Part shown: positions 1 through 12,128 of the stretch, one piece after another
Layout: every line of letters starts with the position of its first letter
How positions within the stretch are numbered: position 1 is the stretch's first letter
Origin: Takakia lepidozioides
Taxonomy: Eukaryota > Streptophyta > Takakiopsida > Takakiales > Takakiaceae
DNA length: 60,000 bases
Reading direction: 5' to 3'
Assembly (NCBI GenBank): GCA_030704615.1
Contig: CM060732.1
Span: 65,145,053 to 65,205,052 of the forward strand
Made by a program: the position numbers and the translations under genes
Notes under the pieces: model-generated
The model's database searches: none
What the model was told of the DNA's origin: nothing
What the model saw: only the letters and a program-made list of their open reading frames with translations

Positions 1-3000
1 TTGGCCTAAGCACCCCGACGAGCCTCGTCGCGTGCGCAACCGCGAGGGAGAAAAAGGCAACGTCGATCCGTGGCCTGGAGTCCAGCAACGAGGTGGGTTA
101 GGCTCAAGAACCGCCCACCCGTGAGATATGTCGCTAAGCTTGGCGGAGGGTCAACAGTTGATGGATGGAACTCCTCTCGCTATCCTAAACTACCAGCAAA
201 CGCAGGATCCACTTCTATGTTCGCGGGGCAAAATTCATTCATGTCACCTACGGAATCTACTCCTAGCTAATTGCCTTCCAAGACTTCTTTATTAGCGTTA
301 ACACGGCTTCACCCCGGAGCTATCAGTGTCCCCAAAAGGTCCTCGTCGCTTGGAGCGACTGTTTCCGGAAGACTTGCAAAGCGTTAAGGGCAAGCCGCTT
401 AGGTCTGGGTTGCTTCACAAACACGCTTCCCCGGATCGCATGTGTGTGCAAAAGGGTCGCCTACATTCCCGCTATCCGGTGGGGAGAGCATACCCTAGCC
501 TAGAAGAAAACCTCTTCACCTGGACAATATCCCAATTTTCCGCTAATTCCTAGAACCCAATAGATGTCAATAAGGAAAATGAGAAAAATAATATCCTAGA
601 CAAGGAAATAGAAATAAAAATCATAGATTTAATTATTTTCTGGTAATTTTCTAAGCAGAAAACCCCCTTCAAAATTAATTACTTGGGCTGGAAATTCACT
701 AATTCTAGAAAAATAGGCATTAGGTAGGAATTTATCTAAACTTTCCAATTATCCATGGCTTGGCCTCTAGATAATTCACTAATCCCCTCTCATTGCCAAA
801 AAACCACTTTCATGATGTAGAAACCATAGAGAATTGGCCCAATAGGTCCAAACAACCCTCTAGGCCCTTAATACATAGCCCCCAGACTCTAAGTCCTAGG
901 TTCAAACCCCCCTTAGAGCCAAAATGACTTTTCAAACAGCGGATGAAAAACTGCTTTTTCATCCACTGGTCATCCCTACAAATGGATGAAAAATTGCATT
1001 CCTCATCTTGTATTCATCCACCGTACATTCATCCCACGGATGAAATACTGCTTATCTCATCTGCCATCATCCATCCAAAAGAAATATCAACTCAAGGCTA
1101 CATGTCGGGCATCCGGTCGTCTCTCTTGTTTGAAACCCCTATGATCCTTGGTTCGAATTATCTCCTCCAATTTCCACCGAGGTGTGTCATGTTGCCCCGC
1201 AATGCGGTTTCGGCCTCTGGGTTCTTCCTATGGATCTAAACTACGACTTTCAAACCCTCAAGAGTCCCTTCAAAATTCCCCTCTAGCCACTAGAATGGCC
1301 TAATCCTTCACCATACCCAACCAACAAGGTGTATTAATCCCCCAAGATGATTTGATCTTGCCACCTCTCTTAACCAGCGTCCGCTGGATAATAGCGAGAA
1401 AAAAACAATATCTATGGACAGGAGGTCGCCCAGCCTGACGGGTCTTGCGCTGCCGAGGCGCGATTGGCCCAGCATGGGGCCAGTCAAAGGTCAACGGTGC
1501 ATTACCCAGTGGTCCATAGCTGGGACCTCGAGTTAAAATGCCAAATTTAAATTAAGGGCCACGCAGGCGCGGCAGCCGACGGATGCTGCAGGTCAACGTT
1601 GTGGGCCGTCCTTTAGCACGTACTCAAAACCTTGGCCCCATCTTGGTTTAGCCAGTGCTTGGCTATTCCATGAGGGGAGGGGGTTAGTAAAGGGCAGCCA
1701 GCCTCATTAGATTCGCCCTTAAGCATAATGCACATCCATTCCATCATGCCTTCATGGTATCACATCCCTGCATGGAAAAAATAAACATCCTAACCTTAAG
1801 GGTTAAGGCTCCCCATGCTTACGAGGGCTATGGGGGCATTTTCTCCATGGAATTCCAAGTTTTCAAATGCTTTGGACACTCTGAAAAAATTCCAGAGGCA
1901 AAAATTAAAGCAAAATCAATTCCACAAAAAAAAAAACCTATTCCCTAATTATTCCCCCTCTCTCTCTCCTATGGGGGGGGGGTGTTGGGTAGGCAAGTGG
2001 TTAACTAAAGATAGGACCTAGTGGCTTAGGCCTTCTTCATTCCAACTTCAAAAGAGAAAAACTAAACACACAACATAGTTTGAAGAATGAATCTACACTA
2101 ACTTTGGCATAGTTAGTCTTCAACCATGGTGTTAGTAGTTCCACAAAAGAAAATAACAAGGCCTCATGGCCAATACAACGGCCTAGTGGCCAACACAAAA
2201 TGAAAGATCCTCTCTCTGTTAGCAACCCTCTAACTATTCTTGATTAGAGGCCTCACAAGTTAGTCTCCCTCAACTTCAAACAAGATAAATGCAGCCTCTT
2301 TGCCACTAAGGGGTTAGTACTCTTCCTTCCTCACTCCTTCACCACTCTCTTGGGGTTAGTAGAAGCAACTAGAGCTAGAACAAGCAAAATAACATGGACT
2401 GAGGGCTAATGAACTCTTCTCTCCACTCAAAATGCTTGTTCCTACCTCATCTTCATACTCTAAGGGCTCACCACACTCTCAAGGTGAACCACACCTTGCT
2501 TTTTGGGGGAGCCCTATCCTTTTCCACTTCAAACAAATGGCTCTTGGCCTCACAAGCGAGGCACCTAAGGTATCCCTAGTCTTCTTAGCACCACTAGTTG
2601 CTTCCTCCAAGCTTGCCTAAAACAACTAGGCTAAGCTCTAAGCCAACAAGCAAACTAGGACTTCACAAAAGCTAGTTGCATAAGGCAAAGCTATGCTCAT
2701 AAGCAAGCTCTCTAAGCAACTAACAAGCAAAAAAATGAGAGATGAAGTGGTGAGCAAGCTCACCTCCTAAGCTACTTATACTAAAAAAACTATAAGAAAG
2801 ATTGGATGGAACATCCAAAATCCTTGGATGAGAAAAGAAATCAATCACTTCTTGATTGGTAGGTGGCACATTTCATCCAACCAGCGGTTTTAGGGCGGTG
2901 GTAGATATTTTAGGCCAAAAACTCCACTCCAAATGAATTTCTTGTGGCCACGGGCGCTCGAAATCTTCAAAAATAGTGATTTGTTGATAACCCTAGCCAT

Positions 3001-4595
3001 CAAAATATATCCCTACATCATTGTACAATGCAGGGGGAGCCTATGAAAAAACAGCAGTGATGCGCAATGAAAACATGGTGTGATTGCACATTAATAAGAA
3101 ACTAAAAATATATGAAGAAATTCCCAAATGGTAGCAACCCGAACACCCACTTACCCACAACAAATGTGATATGGGCCCACGCATGGGAGTGTAACTCGAG
3201 CCCTGACCTTTACCACCCTCACCGCTGCACTCCCTCCAGCCCGCCCTGCTATGGGCCCGTGGCGATGGCCTGGAGCTACCATCGCCGTCGATTTCAGGTT
3301 AGTGCGCATGCCTAGAAATGCCTAGACCAATGCAGTCCGCCATGCCTCTGCCCGACATTCAATGGGCTTAGGGAAGCATGCCACCCTATGTTTTATGGGG
3401 TATTTTATGCTCACTCTAACCTGACCGCAATTGCTATGCCAGCAACTTGGGGAGGTTAGGGGGGGAGAAGTGACTTGAAAAAACTAAGCGTGTCCCCTAA
3501 ACCTTGGCCAAAAATTAGGCCGGTCAACCTTAACCACAAGGAGCAATGGTCGGGTAAGCAAACCTGACCGACCTAATTTGGGCCATTGTACCACTAAGGG
3601 TTAAGACGTTAAGACAGAAACACCCAACCACTTGGCTACCTACTCTAGTGCGACTTTCATGTGCATAGCAAGGCTACTAGCTTTGACCTGCAATAGTAAA
3701 TAATGACCCCATCTTTGACCTAGTTAGGGGTCGCATGGAAAGAAGACCTAACCCTTGATTGGAAACACATTTTGGGTTGGAAATGCCCCCACCTGCCAAT
3801 GAGGTATTTGAGAAAAAAATGGAAGATGTTTTCTTTCGGAATCTAGTTAGGGAATCCTAGACAGTGGACTTCTGAGATTGAAAGGTGAATATATGAGTGG
3901 ATCTTACGAAGTAAATTACGAAGTAAAAGTGACAAATGGATTTGGTTGCACGCCCATTGGCTACAGGGGAATCCAAACTGTCCAACTATCCTCAAATTCT
4001 ACCTCCTATTCCGGCGGCCTTGTTGGGATACAATGGTACACTTTACATTATAACTTTTCAAGATTATTAGCATTAGCAATAATCTCTTCTTTTTCATTTC
4101 TCTTCTTTTTATATGATGGAAGGTGCGCTCGGTCGTACTAAGGAAAGGTGATTCAACACATAGCCTATGGTATAGGAACATTTTTGCTAGTGGTTGTGAC
4201 TTCAGAACCACATCCCCTTTCTCTCATATAGTCTTATTCGTTAGGCCCTGCCTCATGAACTCTGGTTACAGAGCAGTGTTTCACCTGATGGTCTTGTATG
4301 GCTCCCCTGCAAGGTTGTTTTTTCCTTGCTTATCAATCTATTCCAGGGCCTTTCGTCACTTTCTTCAAGAAAACAAAAAAACCACATCAGTACGTTGGAT
4401 GTTAGAAAGGTGTCCACCTTCTCCCGATCAAGTGATATTATAAGTTACGCTTGCTTTGGCAAGAGTCCACATTTATTTATTGGCCTTGCCTTGAGCAAAC
4501 CTAGGCATTCATGTGCATGTGGAATGCCCTTAGCTACCTTATGGGTCCGGATTAGGCACTGTGTTTTATGTCCGTCAGGTGTTCTATTGATAAAT
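1..4595. other. Unassigned intergenic sequence, no gene recognised
   Basis: I see no protein domain, RNA gene or bounded mobile element here. Open frames are short, overlap on both strands and resemble no family I know. The stretch includes GGATGAAA-type words around 940-1075, homopolymer runs near 1925 and 1975, and AT-rich low-complexity sequence at 570-900 and 2640-2830. It is probably decayed transposon DNA, but that is inference from the surroundings. Confidence 0.5.
941..964. repeat. Perfect short inverted repeat (hairpin)
   Basis: GGATGAAAAA at 941-950 is followed by a four-base loop and its exact reverse complement at 955-964. Further GGATGAAA/TTTCATCC words follow within about 130 bp (near 981, 1036 and 1070). 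No terminator role is implied; this is plant nuclear DNA. Confidence 0.6.
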
Positions 4596-5249
4596 GAATG
4601 ATATCTATGAGTTTATTACTATGGATTCAATTGCATATGACGACCTTAAGTACCTTAAATCTGGAGTGATCCTAGATGGGCGAAGGTTCCTTAAACCCTC
4701 CTTCCATGTGGGGGAAGTCCGGACTGCAAATTTAGGAGTTCGCTAGGCTCTTTGAGGAAATAGTTGGGTCTCCTCGAGCGATTCCACAATCATGTGGAGC
4801 TCGGCGGCTCGATGATAATTTTGGACTTTAGCGTAACTTGGTAAACAAACCACCTGGTAACCGAGCTGTGAATGTCAACATCTCTATCAAACTATCTGTA
4901 GCAGGTCGTGGTGGGCCTCCAACCGGCATATGTAGGTCAAAACTCAATGCAATCAGTTCGTAGGACCGTCTGCCGAGCTCCATCCCATTTTATTAGGCTG
5001 CGGTACAAACGGGCTAACTCGGCACCTGGCCTTGCTGCCCCATACATGGAAGTGCTAACCATCCCCATCCATTTTTGGTGGTTTCATGTTTCCTCCTTCC
5101 TTAAGGGGTGGGCCGGGTACATGGAAGGACGCTCTTATGTATTTCTTTTATGGTTGAATGAAGATATTTATGAGTTTATTATTATGGATTGGTTGCATCA
5201 ATCTTTAAGTACCTTACATCTTGAGTGGTCCAGTTGGGCAATGGCTCCC
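4596..5249 (+). repeat. Diverged direct repeat pair (~94 bp units)
   Basis: The segment 4596-4690 reappears as 5156-5249 at roughly three-quarters identity by eye. Shared words include gaatga, tatgagtttatta, tatggatt and aagtacctta. The spacing is about 560 bp. This could be an old duplication or the remains of terminal repeats of a small element; no coding content lies between the copies. Confidence 0.4.
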
Positions 5250-5960
5250 ATTGATGGATGAATATAGATATTATGTGATGTTATTAAACAAATTTCATTG
5301 ATTTTTTAAATATTCTAAAAAAGAAAAGAAAAGCTTATTAAATCCCAAAACCAATTCATAATATAAATAGGTAAATGCATCCAATCACGAATCATAGCCT
5401 CATTGGTGGGCCCGGTTTGAACGGCCAATTTCCGTTGTAATTTGCGGGGGCTTATATTGGTGAATCCTAACTCGTTGGGACCCGGAGTGAGCTGTTACAG
5501 TGGGGAACGGCCGCACCAGGCTGGCGAGTGTGTTACGAGGCCAGGGGCAGCGTTTTTTATGCTCGGTAAAGAACCGGGGCACGGGGGTTCATCAGTTTTC
5601 GTCCCCTAAGACTCAGGCTGTGCCCTCGTCTCTATAGGGGGCTTAAACTGGTGAACCCCCTTGCTTGGTTTTTTACCCTATACATTCACATGCTCTTCTA
5701 TCTTAATGTAGTTCTCCTGTGTTAGAAAATTACGTGGAGCAGACGCACTACCGAAAGTATAGTAACGGCCTGACGCTCTGAGGGCCCCGCTATGTGCCAT
5801 CTGTGGCCTGGGTATCAGATGGCACCAACAGGAGGGTACTTAGGTGCCAGAGGTGATAAACTTGTAACTAGATAGAAAGCAGACATGGAATGATTAAGGG
5901 AGATAGATTTCTTCTCTTGTCATTGAGCTGGCAGACCGTCGCATGGTGGCATGAATGACA
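5250..5960. other. Unassigned sequence left of the CACTA element
   Basis: No gene is recognised. The segment contains AT-rich sequence (5260-5370) and GC-richer sequence (5400-5860) that may be an LTR remnant, but no partner repeat was found in the window. Confidence 0.4.
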
Positions 5961-5961
5961 A

Positions 5962-6135
5962 AATGCATTGGCGACGGCCGGGCGTCGCAAACAGGGGCTG
6001 CCCAATTCTTTCAAAAAAAAAAACATGACGCATCCAGCGACGGCGTGCCGTCGCTGTTTGCGACCCCAGGCCGCATATCTAAAAACGCGTCGTAGCGTGG
6101 AGGTCGCAGGCAGCGACGGCCAGGCTTTCTAGGTT
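5962..6135. repeat. GC-rich subterminal repeats, left side of CACTA element
   Basis: Several GCGACG/CGTCGC words are packed here. One 21-bp copy at 5971-5991 is identical to 23282-23302 near the other side of the element. A perfect 20-bp palindrome with arms AGCGACGGC and GCCGTCGCT lies at 6036-6055. Dense short repeats in the subterminal regions are a known feature of CACTA/En-Spm transposons, where the element protein binds them. The terminal CACTA motif itself was not identified with confidence. Confidence 0.6.
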
Positions 6136-6159
6136 TAGATTAGGCCTTTGTGGGTTCTT

Positions 6160-6160
<1 letters not shown>

Positions 6161-6190
<30 letters not shown>
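6161..6190. repeat. Poly-T tract
   Basis: A run of about 30 T residues follows the GC-rich subterminal repeats, downstream of the minus-strand transposase gene. Confidence 0.8.
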
Positions 6191-6194
<4 letters not shown>

Positions 6195-6495
6195 AATAAT
6201 TTTATAAATTTCATATGGTATTGGGGTAGGGTGTTTGTTTTTCTTTATGGTTTAGCTTGTTGTTGTGCACCTTCTTGTAGATTGTGACATTTATTTTGAT
6301 AATTCTCTTGATATCACATTTGTATGTGTTGCTCCAACATATTCAATGCCTCTGCCTTCTTTCTTGAAAGACTACCAGCCACAACCATATTGATCAATCA
6401 TAGAAATAAGCTACAATATGCATGTACATGTACAATCAATCGAAAGGATGGATACAGTTCGGTGCGAGAATTGTTATGTAGCTTTGATTTCGTGT

Positions 6496-7278
6496 CTAAT
6501 CAACTTGAATATTATCATCCGGAACTTCGTCATCCTCATCAAGCTGCAAGTTTTCTTGGTCATCGGAGTCATCGTCATAAATGGCCCGGCCCTCAAAAAG
6601 CACCTCCGAATGATCCTCCACCTCGTTGTCAATGGCCGTGTCTTTGTTTCCTTCTCCAACATCCGTATCTTCTTGAGCTTCATCATATATGGTCCGGGAT
6701 GCATTCTCCGGGGCGTCATCATCATCTTCTACCCCCTCTACCCAACCTCCATCATTAGCATCATTATGATCAGTCTCTCCGTCCACCCCAATTACCTCAC
6801 CCCATGGAGATCCGAGACCATGATAGATACATCTTACTCTTGACTGAACATGCACAACCACCTTCCAATTCCCCCCTCTTGTTTTGTCATCGGAGAAGAA
6901 AACTTGCTCCATGTCTGAAGGCCGTGAAAAAGGCTCATCGGAGGGACGATGAGTAGGGTTGAGCCTATCTGCATTGACGCGCATGAAACCACAATCATCT
7001 TGCACTAGTGTTGTGGAGGGCCACACAAGATGTGGCTGCAATCACCTTCCCTTGAAGAGAAGAGGTCAGTACCTTGTATACTGAAGTTGGAGTATGCTCT
7101 CAAGCTCTCCAATGTACTTAAGTTTGCTCATAGCAAGTCGTGTATCTCCCTTGCCCCACACGGAGTCTTGCCAATATGTGGCACACAAGCCAGAATCAAA
7201 GGTTGTTTTGCGCTTCATGTCAAGAGCACGAATGCGGAAATGACGACCGTGAACCCAAACCGCCGTGTATGAGGTCAC
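6496..7278 (-). pseudogene. TNP2 transposase C-terminal part (DUF4216 plus acidic tail)
   Basis: Two adjacent frames carry the C-terminal region of the transposase. The first (7066-7278) has the block ending in YIGELESILQLQY. The second (6496-7041) has CGFMRVNADRLNPTHRPSDE and VVVHVQSRVR, typical of DUF4216. A tail very rich in Asp and Glu follows (for example DDDSDDQENLQLDEDDE). A 37-bp GT...AG segment separates the two frames. That is shorter than normal plant introns, so it may be a deletion scar or simply a frameshift. Confidence 0.7.
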
Positions 7279-7367
7279 GAATTGAGAGGGACCCTTGCAA
7301 TGTTTTGCACCAAATCTGAAACCACCTCTCCTTGAGCAACGACATCATAAACTGAAGTCCGAAGCCA

Positions 7368-8465
7368 CTATTGGAATGAACTTAGAGGCTGGTATTCCAT
7401 GGGCAAATTTTGTGAAGGAACGTTCCGACGGCCCGCTCCTCGTCGTGGGCGTCTAGTAACCGGCCTTGGATGGTTCCGCCTCCATGCAAGTGTCTCCTCC
7501 TCTCGTTGCTGAACAAGGTTATTGTATCTTGCATCCCACTCATGTATGGATGGGGTGTTCTTCAGTATGAAGTCATGTGCTTGCTCAATTACCAAGGTCG
7601 GCAATTTTACCCTCTTCGATTTTTTGGGCAAAACGATGTCCTTGGTTCGTGCATCCTCTTCTTCCTTCCACATCCGAGGGGCTTCCTCATCCACCTTTGC
7701 CATGTACTCCGTGCAATATAACATAGCTTCTTGCAACGTATACCCCTCCACCATGCTACCCTCCGAGTGCGTCATTTGTCTTACAAATCCTTTCAAAGTC
7801 TTCATATAACGCTCAAAAAAATACATCCACCGAGAATGAATGGGGCCGGCAATCAAAGCTTCTTCCACTAAGTGCACTACCAAGTGCACTTGGATGTCAA
7901 AGAAGGAGGGAGGAAGGTGCATCTCAAACATACACATTACCTCCGCCGCCTCCTTCTTCATGCGTGGAAAATCCGCTTCCTCCAACTCTTTGGAGCAAAT
8001 CCACCGGAACAAGCCTCCCAATCTATAGATTGTCTCATGAACCTCGGGAGTCAATGTCCCACGTACTGCAATGGGCAAGATGTCTTGCAATAGATTGTGG
8101 TAGTCATGAGACTTCAAACCATGGATCCCGTCTTCTTCGCTGAACTTCGTACGGAGGGATGACCCATAACCAGTTGGTGTTCGGACAACACTTATGGTAG
8201 CTATCACTTTCTTGTATTCCTCCTTTGTCCATTGCCAAGGTGCGTGCCTATACTTCCACCGTACAACACCATTTAGGTCCACACCATTTTGTTCGGCCCA
8301 TAGATGGCGCATGCGACCCTGCTCCTCAAGCTCCTTTCTAACACCGAGAGAATCTCCTTTTGCAGCCACTCCCTTCTTTGCCGGCGTGCCATGAAGAACC
8401 CGAAAAATGGACGAGCAGACATTCTTCTCAATATGCATGGGATCTAGAAGATGACGAATCTTCAA
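7368..8465 (-). CDS. TNP2 transposase segment with DUF4218
   Basis: This is the longest intact reading frame of the transposase, 365 codons. It starts in the MDPMHIEKNV-like block (here LLDPMHIEKNVCSSIFRVL), a hallmark of the TNP2 catalytic region. DUF4218 follows at about residues 130-260, including SRWMYFFERYMKTLKGFVRQ and EGYTLQEAMLYCTEYM. The C-terminal part is basic and ends in a short RRPRRGAGRR stretch. The acidic catalytic residues were not assigned. The frame is open at both ends to neighbouring transposase blocks, so the listed start is just the first Met of the frame, not a real initiator. Confidence 0.85.
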   Translation of the reverse strand: MKIRHLLDPMHIEKNVCSSIFRVLHGTPAKKGVAAKGDSLGVRKELEEQGRMRHLWAEQNGVDLNGVVRWKYRHAPWQWTKEEYKKVIATISVVRTPTGYGSSLRTKFSEEDGIHGLKSHDYHNLLQDILPIAVRGTLTPEVHETIYRLGGLFRWICSKELEEADFPRMKKEAAEVMCMFEMHLPPSFFDIQVHLVVHLVEEALIAGPIHSRWMYFFERYMKTLKGFVRQMTHSEGSMVEGYTLQEAMLYCTEYMAKVDEEAPRMWKEEEDARTKDIVLPKKSKRVKLPTLVIEQAHDFILKNTPSIHEWDARYNNLVQQREEETLAWRRNHPRPVTRRPRRGAGRRNVPSQNLPMEYQPLSSFQ

Positions 8466-8495
8466 GTCCTACATATATCCCCACCTACAAATACT

Positions 8496-9411
8496 TACAC
8501 AATTTTTTTGACGTGAAAGTGACAATGCAACGCATACCAAATGTGCAATATCACATGCATGCATAGGGATATTGACGGTATTTTTGTGGAATATGTACCG
8601 CCCAATATGACAACTTGTAGAAGATTGAAAGTCGATTCATGCCGGGCACGTCCACTTCACCATCCGTGCCCGCATGGGCCTCCTTCCATCGGTCCTCCCA
8701 AAACTACCCGGATGGTGTTGGGGGGGGGGGGACGTACTTCCTCTTTGCCATCAAACAAGTATTTCTCTCTTCTTTTCCATCGATGGCTCATAAGAAGAAA
8801 TTTGCGGTAGTTGGGATACACCATCTTGTGAAGATGGCGGGAGCTATGTGCATCAAGATCATCGCTACAATGCAAACATGCATGGTACCATTTGGTGCTT
8901 AGCCTCGAGCAAACAGTAACTAGTCATGTACTACACATCCCGCCACATTAGCAAAGACAAAAAGTTGTCATGTGCATGGCCCATAATGTCATCTACCCCA
9001 CTACGGTGCACAAAACTGTCGCCGGTACTTCAATCAATCCCAATCCTCATCGATATTATCTGGCATTGACAAGTGAATGTACGCGGGTTGTTCATGGGGA
9101 ACATGGGGAACATAATATACCTGGATAATCATGCATTGTCCAAAGCAAGATGCCTCTCATCTGAAAAGATTGTCCGGCCATAGGGTCAAGTGAAGCATCC
9201 AATGTCGAGAACCCCCCTCCATAGCTCCTTAAGTTCATCAACAAGAGGTCGCAAGTACGTGTCCATGTTTGCCACTTGTTTTTTCCTTATGAGATATTCA
9301 CATCATTGTTTCAATGCTCCACCAATATGCAAATTATACTACAAAATGAATTACACGTCTTACTCCATGATTATGTCACTCATCAATCTTGCATCCGAAT
9401 TACGTCAGAGA
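8496..9411 (-). pseudogene. TNP2 transposase central region, heavily decayed
   Basis: Between the better preserved blocks, only short stretches match. The clearest is HKMVYPNYRKFLLMSHRW with the following FDGKEEVRPPPP at 8657-8830, which matches the conserved 'FDG...E.R.PP' block of TNP2 proteins. The rest is out of frame or replaced. A run of 11 G near 8721 lies within the region and may itself have caused a frameshift. Confidence 0.55.
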
Positions 9412-10817
9412 TCATAAGTTTAATGTAAAGTCCAAGGCAATAATAAACATGAAATGAGAACACTCACCTAACACAATGGCAGCCAACATGATATGACATT
9501 TTTTAATTGAAAGATACGGAGGGATGTTGTAATTCACCATGGTCATTTGGCCAAGTGGAATGACTACATGACTGGACAGAAAATGGGTTGACCCCATCCG
9601 AGGAGAAGCCGAGGTGGACATGTCGTGGGTCCTCCAAGAGAAAAGACCATATCTCTTCAATATGCCTCCATGCTTGTGAATCTTGTAGCCCGTACACCTC
9701 CGATGCGAGGCGTGCCATCTCATGAGTCTGGCCAATTCGGGGCTTCGGTACTGTGCCCTCAATTGCGGAATGATCGGAAAGTAATGCATTTTTTAGGATG
9801 AAATACCCCACGGCCCCCATATGTAATCATCCCATTAGCACACATAATACAACACCCTTATGTCTTTCCCTTTATGCAGCCTCTCCCTCATTTGGGTGTG
9901 AATGGTCAAAATCGAATATCGCTCCTTCCACTCCTCACTCACTCCTTCCAAAACCACAATCAGATCTTGCATGAGTACTACTCTCTAAACCCTAAACTTT
10001 GTGGAATATACTTTACATGCATTGAGAAGATTAAAGAAAGTAATTTCCATGCGAGGGGGAATGACGCTTATACCTTGCGTGGTACTTTTTTCCCTTGGAC
10101 ATCATCCCGATATCGGTCTTTCTTGCACTTTGGGCACTTGGTGAGATGCGAATCCTCTTGTAGTATAGGTTTTTATCACATAGACGTGCATGAAAAATCT
10201 TATAGCCCATCCCCACAGAGTCCAAGACTTTGCGCGCCTCTTTCCGCGACCTTGACATTGGGTTTCAAGTGTGGAGCAAGGATATAGTCTGCAATAGTTC
10301 GCATTATGGTAGACATCCCAACATTACTTATGCCAAATCGAATTTGAAGATTCAGCAAAAATAAGATTGTTGAAAGTCGACTCACTTTCGCCCCTTCGTA
10401 CAAGGGAGTTCTCACCTCCATCTCCATGTCATTTAAGGGGGCCATTTCAAGATCATCGATTGGTCGGGTTCCCTCTCCATGGGATGCATCAACGCCCACA
10501 TGATGCATTAAGAGATCCTCCATAGTTTGCACATCCTCCTGGTTAATTCCATGCTCATTATTGTTGTCACTGTCACTGTCATCGTCATCATCGTCCAGTA
10601 TCGTGGGGGCGGCGTCGCCCACGGCTCCGGCGTGATGTACTTAGGTTGTTTTCGGATGGGGTGCCAAGAGAAAGGACCGGGAAGGGATGGACAAAGTCCT
10701 GATACGAAGGACATATATTATAATGTGTCATTGCAACCATACAACTCATTATAAGCGAAATGCAAACAACAACCTTCAATGTGTGCGTGCATCAAATATG
10801 TCATTCAATAATTACAT

Positions 10818-11090
10818 GTATGTGTGCAACGTCGCGCATGCAAAGTTTCAAACCCAAACAAAATCATTTGCCCCCCCAAGGACGCGTTCACCCTATCAAC
10901 CAATTTTTGTTTATTAATGTGAAAGAAAATCCTCTCATACCATTGCACCCATCAAACGGATGTGGCTCAAGCTTCACTTTTTCCTTCATGTGCCTAAATA
11001 TGTGTGCAACACTTGTACAAAGATCCAGCAAAAAAAAAAAAAAACATTTGCCTCCCCAACGACGCACTCACCCTTGCACCAATTTTGAAT
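10818..11090. repeat. Diverged tandem duplication in the transposase 5' region
   Basis: The segment around 10818-10910 (tgtgtgcaac ... catttgcc ... gacgc ... caccc ... ccaattttt) recurs around 10998-11090 with the same word order. An A-rich run (11030-11044) sits inside the second copy. No coding function is apparent; it may be an intron or upstream region of the transposase gene. Confidence 0.45.
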
Positions 11091-11425
11091 TAAATCGAAT
11101 TTAAATGAAGTTAAAATAAATATTTGCATTTAAAAAATATATGATTGCGGTTTTGAGGGACGTAATGATTTTATTTTTAGCTCTATTTTGTTCTGTGACA
11201 TCGGGCTTTGCACCACTACATCCATGCAAAAAATTGGACAAAAAAAAATGGAAAACAAATAAGTGTGTTTCTAGGGTCATTTTTGCAGAAATATCTATAA
11301 AAAGTGCATGAAGTTGAAGATAACTTAACTTTGAAGTGCAAATGAGAGAACAAAATATGGTTATGGGTCCAAATGACTTTTGTTTATTCCCAAATTTTGC
11401 ACGCACATTGCATATGCTATCATTA

Positions 11426-11430
11426 AGCAT
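11426..11430. repeat. Putative target-site duplication, left copy
   Basis: AGCAT here matches AGCAT at 20670-20674 immediately outside the right end of the retroelement. If the element starts with TGTC, the duplication is four bases (AGCA). Four to five bases is the usual range for integrase-mediated gypsy insertion. Confidence 0.55.
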
Positions 11431-11608
11431 GTCGTGCGCATACATATCGCTACACAACTACATCGCTGTCCAAAACCACACAACACATGTGCACGCCACA
11501 CATTAGTATATCCACTAGTCCAGCCACTAGTCCAACCACTAGGCTACAACTAGTCAGTCATTAGGCTGCCACTATGCTGCCCACTATGGCAGTCACTAGT
11601 CCACACAA
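11430..11608 (-). repeat. Terminal repeat B2 of the retroelement
   Basis: About 180 bp, nearly identical to 11938-12128. It is rich in the words CCACTAGT and CAACTAGTC. Relative to its partner it lacks one 12-bp internal unit (ccaaccactagt). It begins TGTCGTGCGC at the outer edge of the element and abuts repeat A2 directly. Confidence 0.8.
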
Positions 11609-11935
11609 TGATAAAGAAGAATAATACAAGCACAAGCTCATGTGAGCTCACAAAGCTGAAGCATAAACTCATGCATATATAAACTCATCACTCAAATACA
11701 AGTCAAGCCAAGTGCACCCCACGCCATGGGGAATCCACACTACAACGCCATAGCTAGGCGCGGTGAGGCTCAACTCGAGAAAGATGAGCCTCCCGCACTT
11801 GCCGTGAAGATAACCACTCCAGGGCCTAAATCTGCCTTGACCCCTGGATTGACACTTGGGCCAATCCCAAATGTCAATTTGTAAAAGCTAGTTATTTCCT
11901 AGCTAGTTTCACACTAGTGGTAAAATAACTTGACA
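11609..11935 (-). repeat. Terminal repeat A2 of the retroelement
   Basis: 327 bp, about 95 percent identical to 20342-20669. On the plus strand it runs TGATAAAG to CTTGACA. It contains a TATATAAA box-like word and the 16-mer CTCGAGAAAGATGAGC (11774-11789) that is complementary to the putative primer site beside the other copy. Confidence 0.85.
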
Positions 11936-11937
11936 GC

Positions 11938-12128
11938 TGTCGTGCGCATACATATCGCTACACAACTACATCACTGTCCAAAATCACACAACACATGTGT
12001 ACGCCACACACTAGTATATCACTAGTCCAACCACTAGTCCAACCACTAGTCCAACCACTAGGCTACAACTAGTCAGTCACTAGGCTGCCACTATGCTGCC
12101 CACTATGGCAGTCATTAGTCCACACAAT
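11938..12128 (-). repeat. Terminal repeat B1 of the retroelement
   Basis: 191 bp, about 95 percent identical to 11430-11608. Two bases (GC) separate it from A2, creating the 10-bp palindrome GACAGCTGTC at 11932-11941. On the minus strand a purine tract directly precedes it. Confidence 0.8.

Larger units (their letters stand above)
6496..10714 (-). pseudogene. CACTA/En-Spm TNP2-type transposase, decayed
   Basis: This is a minus-strand transposase of the CACTA (En/Spm) superfamily, broken into several frames. Recognisable blocks run in the expected order. At 10200-10622 there is an acidic N-terminal region followed by a block beginning PLYEGAKVSRLSTILFL. At 10031-10258 there is a degenerate zinc-ribbon-like region. 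At 9412-9820 there is the conserved DPRHVHLGFSSDG block followed by a PPYLSIKK-type motif. At 8657-8875 there is a FDGKEEVRPPP block. Then come DUF4218 (7368-8465) and DUF4216 (6496-7278). The enzyme would excise and integrate CACTA elements by binding subterminal repeats. Frame changes separate the blocks, so an intact protein is unlikely from this copy; some gaps may be introns. The 5' end of the gene probably continues to the right, where the gypsy element has inserted. Confidence 0.85.

Noticed and set aside
1-560. Possible organellar or rRNA-derived fragment
   Set aside because: Some words feel organelle-like, but no rRNA core or organellar gene could be recognised.
5806-5825. GGGTATCAGATGGCACC as a tRNA-Met primer-binding site
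   Set aside because: It has an extra G and mismatches relative to TGGTATCAGAGC, and no LTR pair was found around it.
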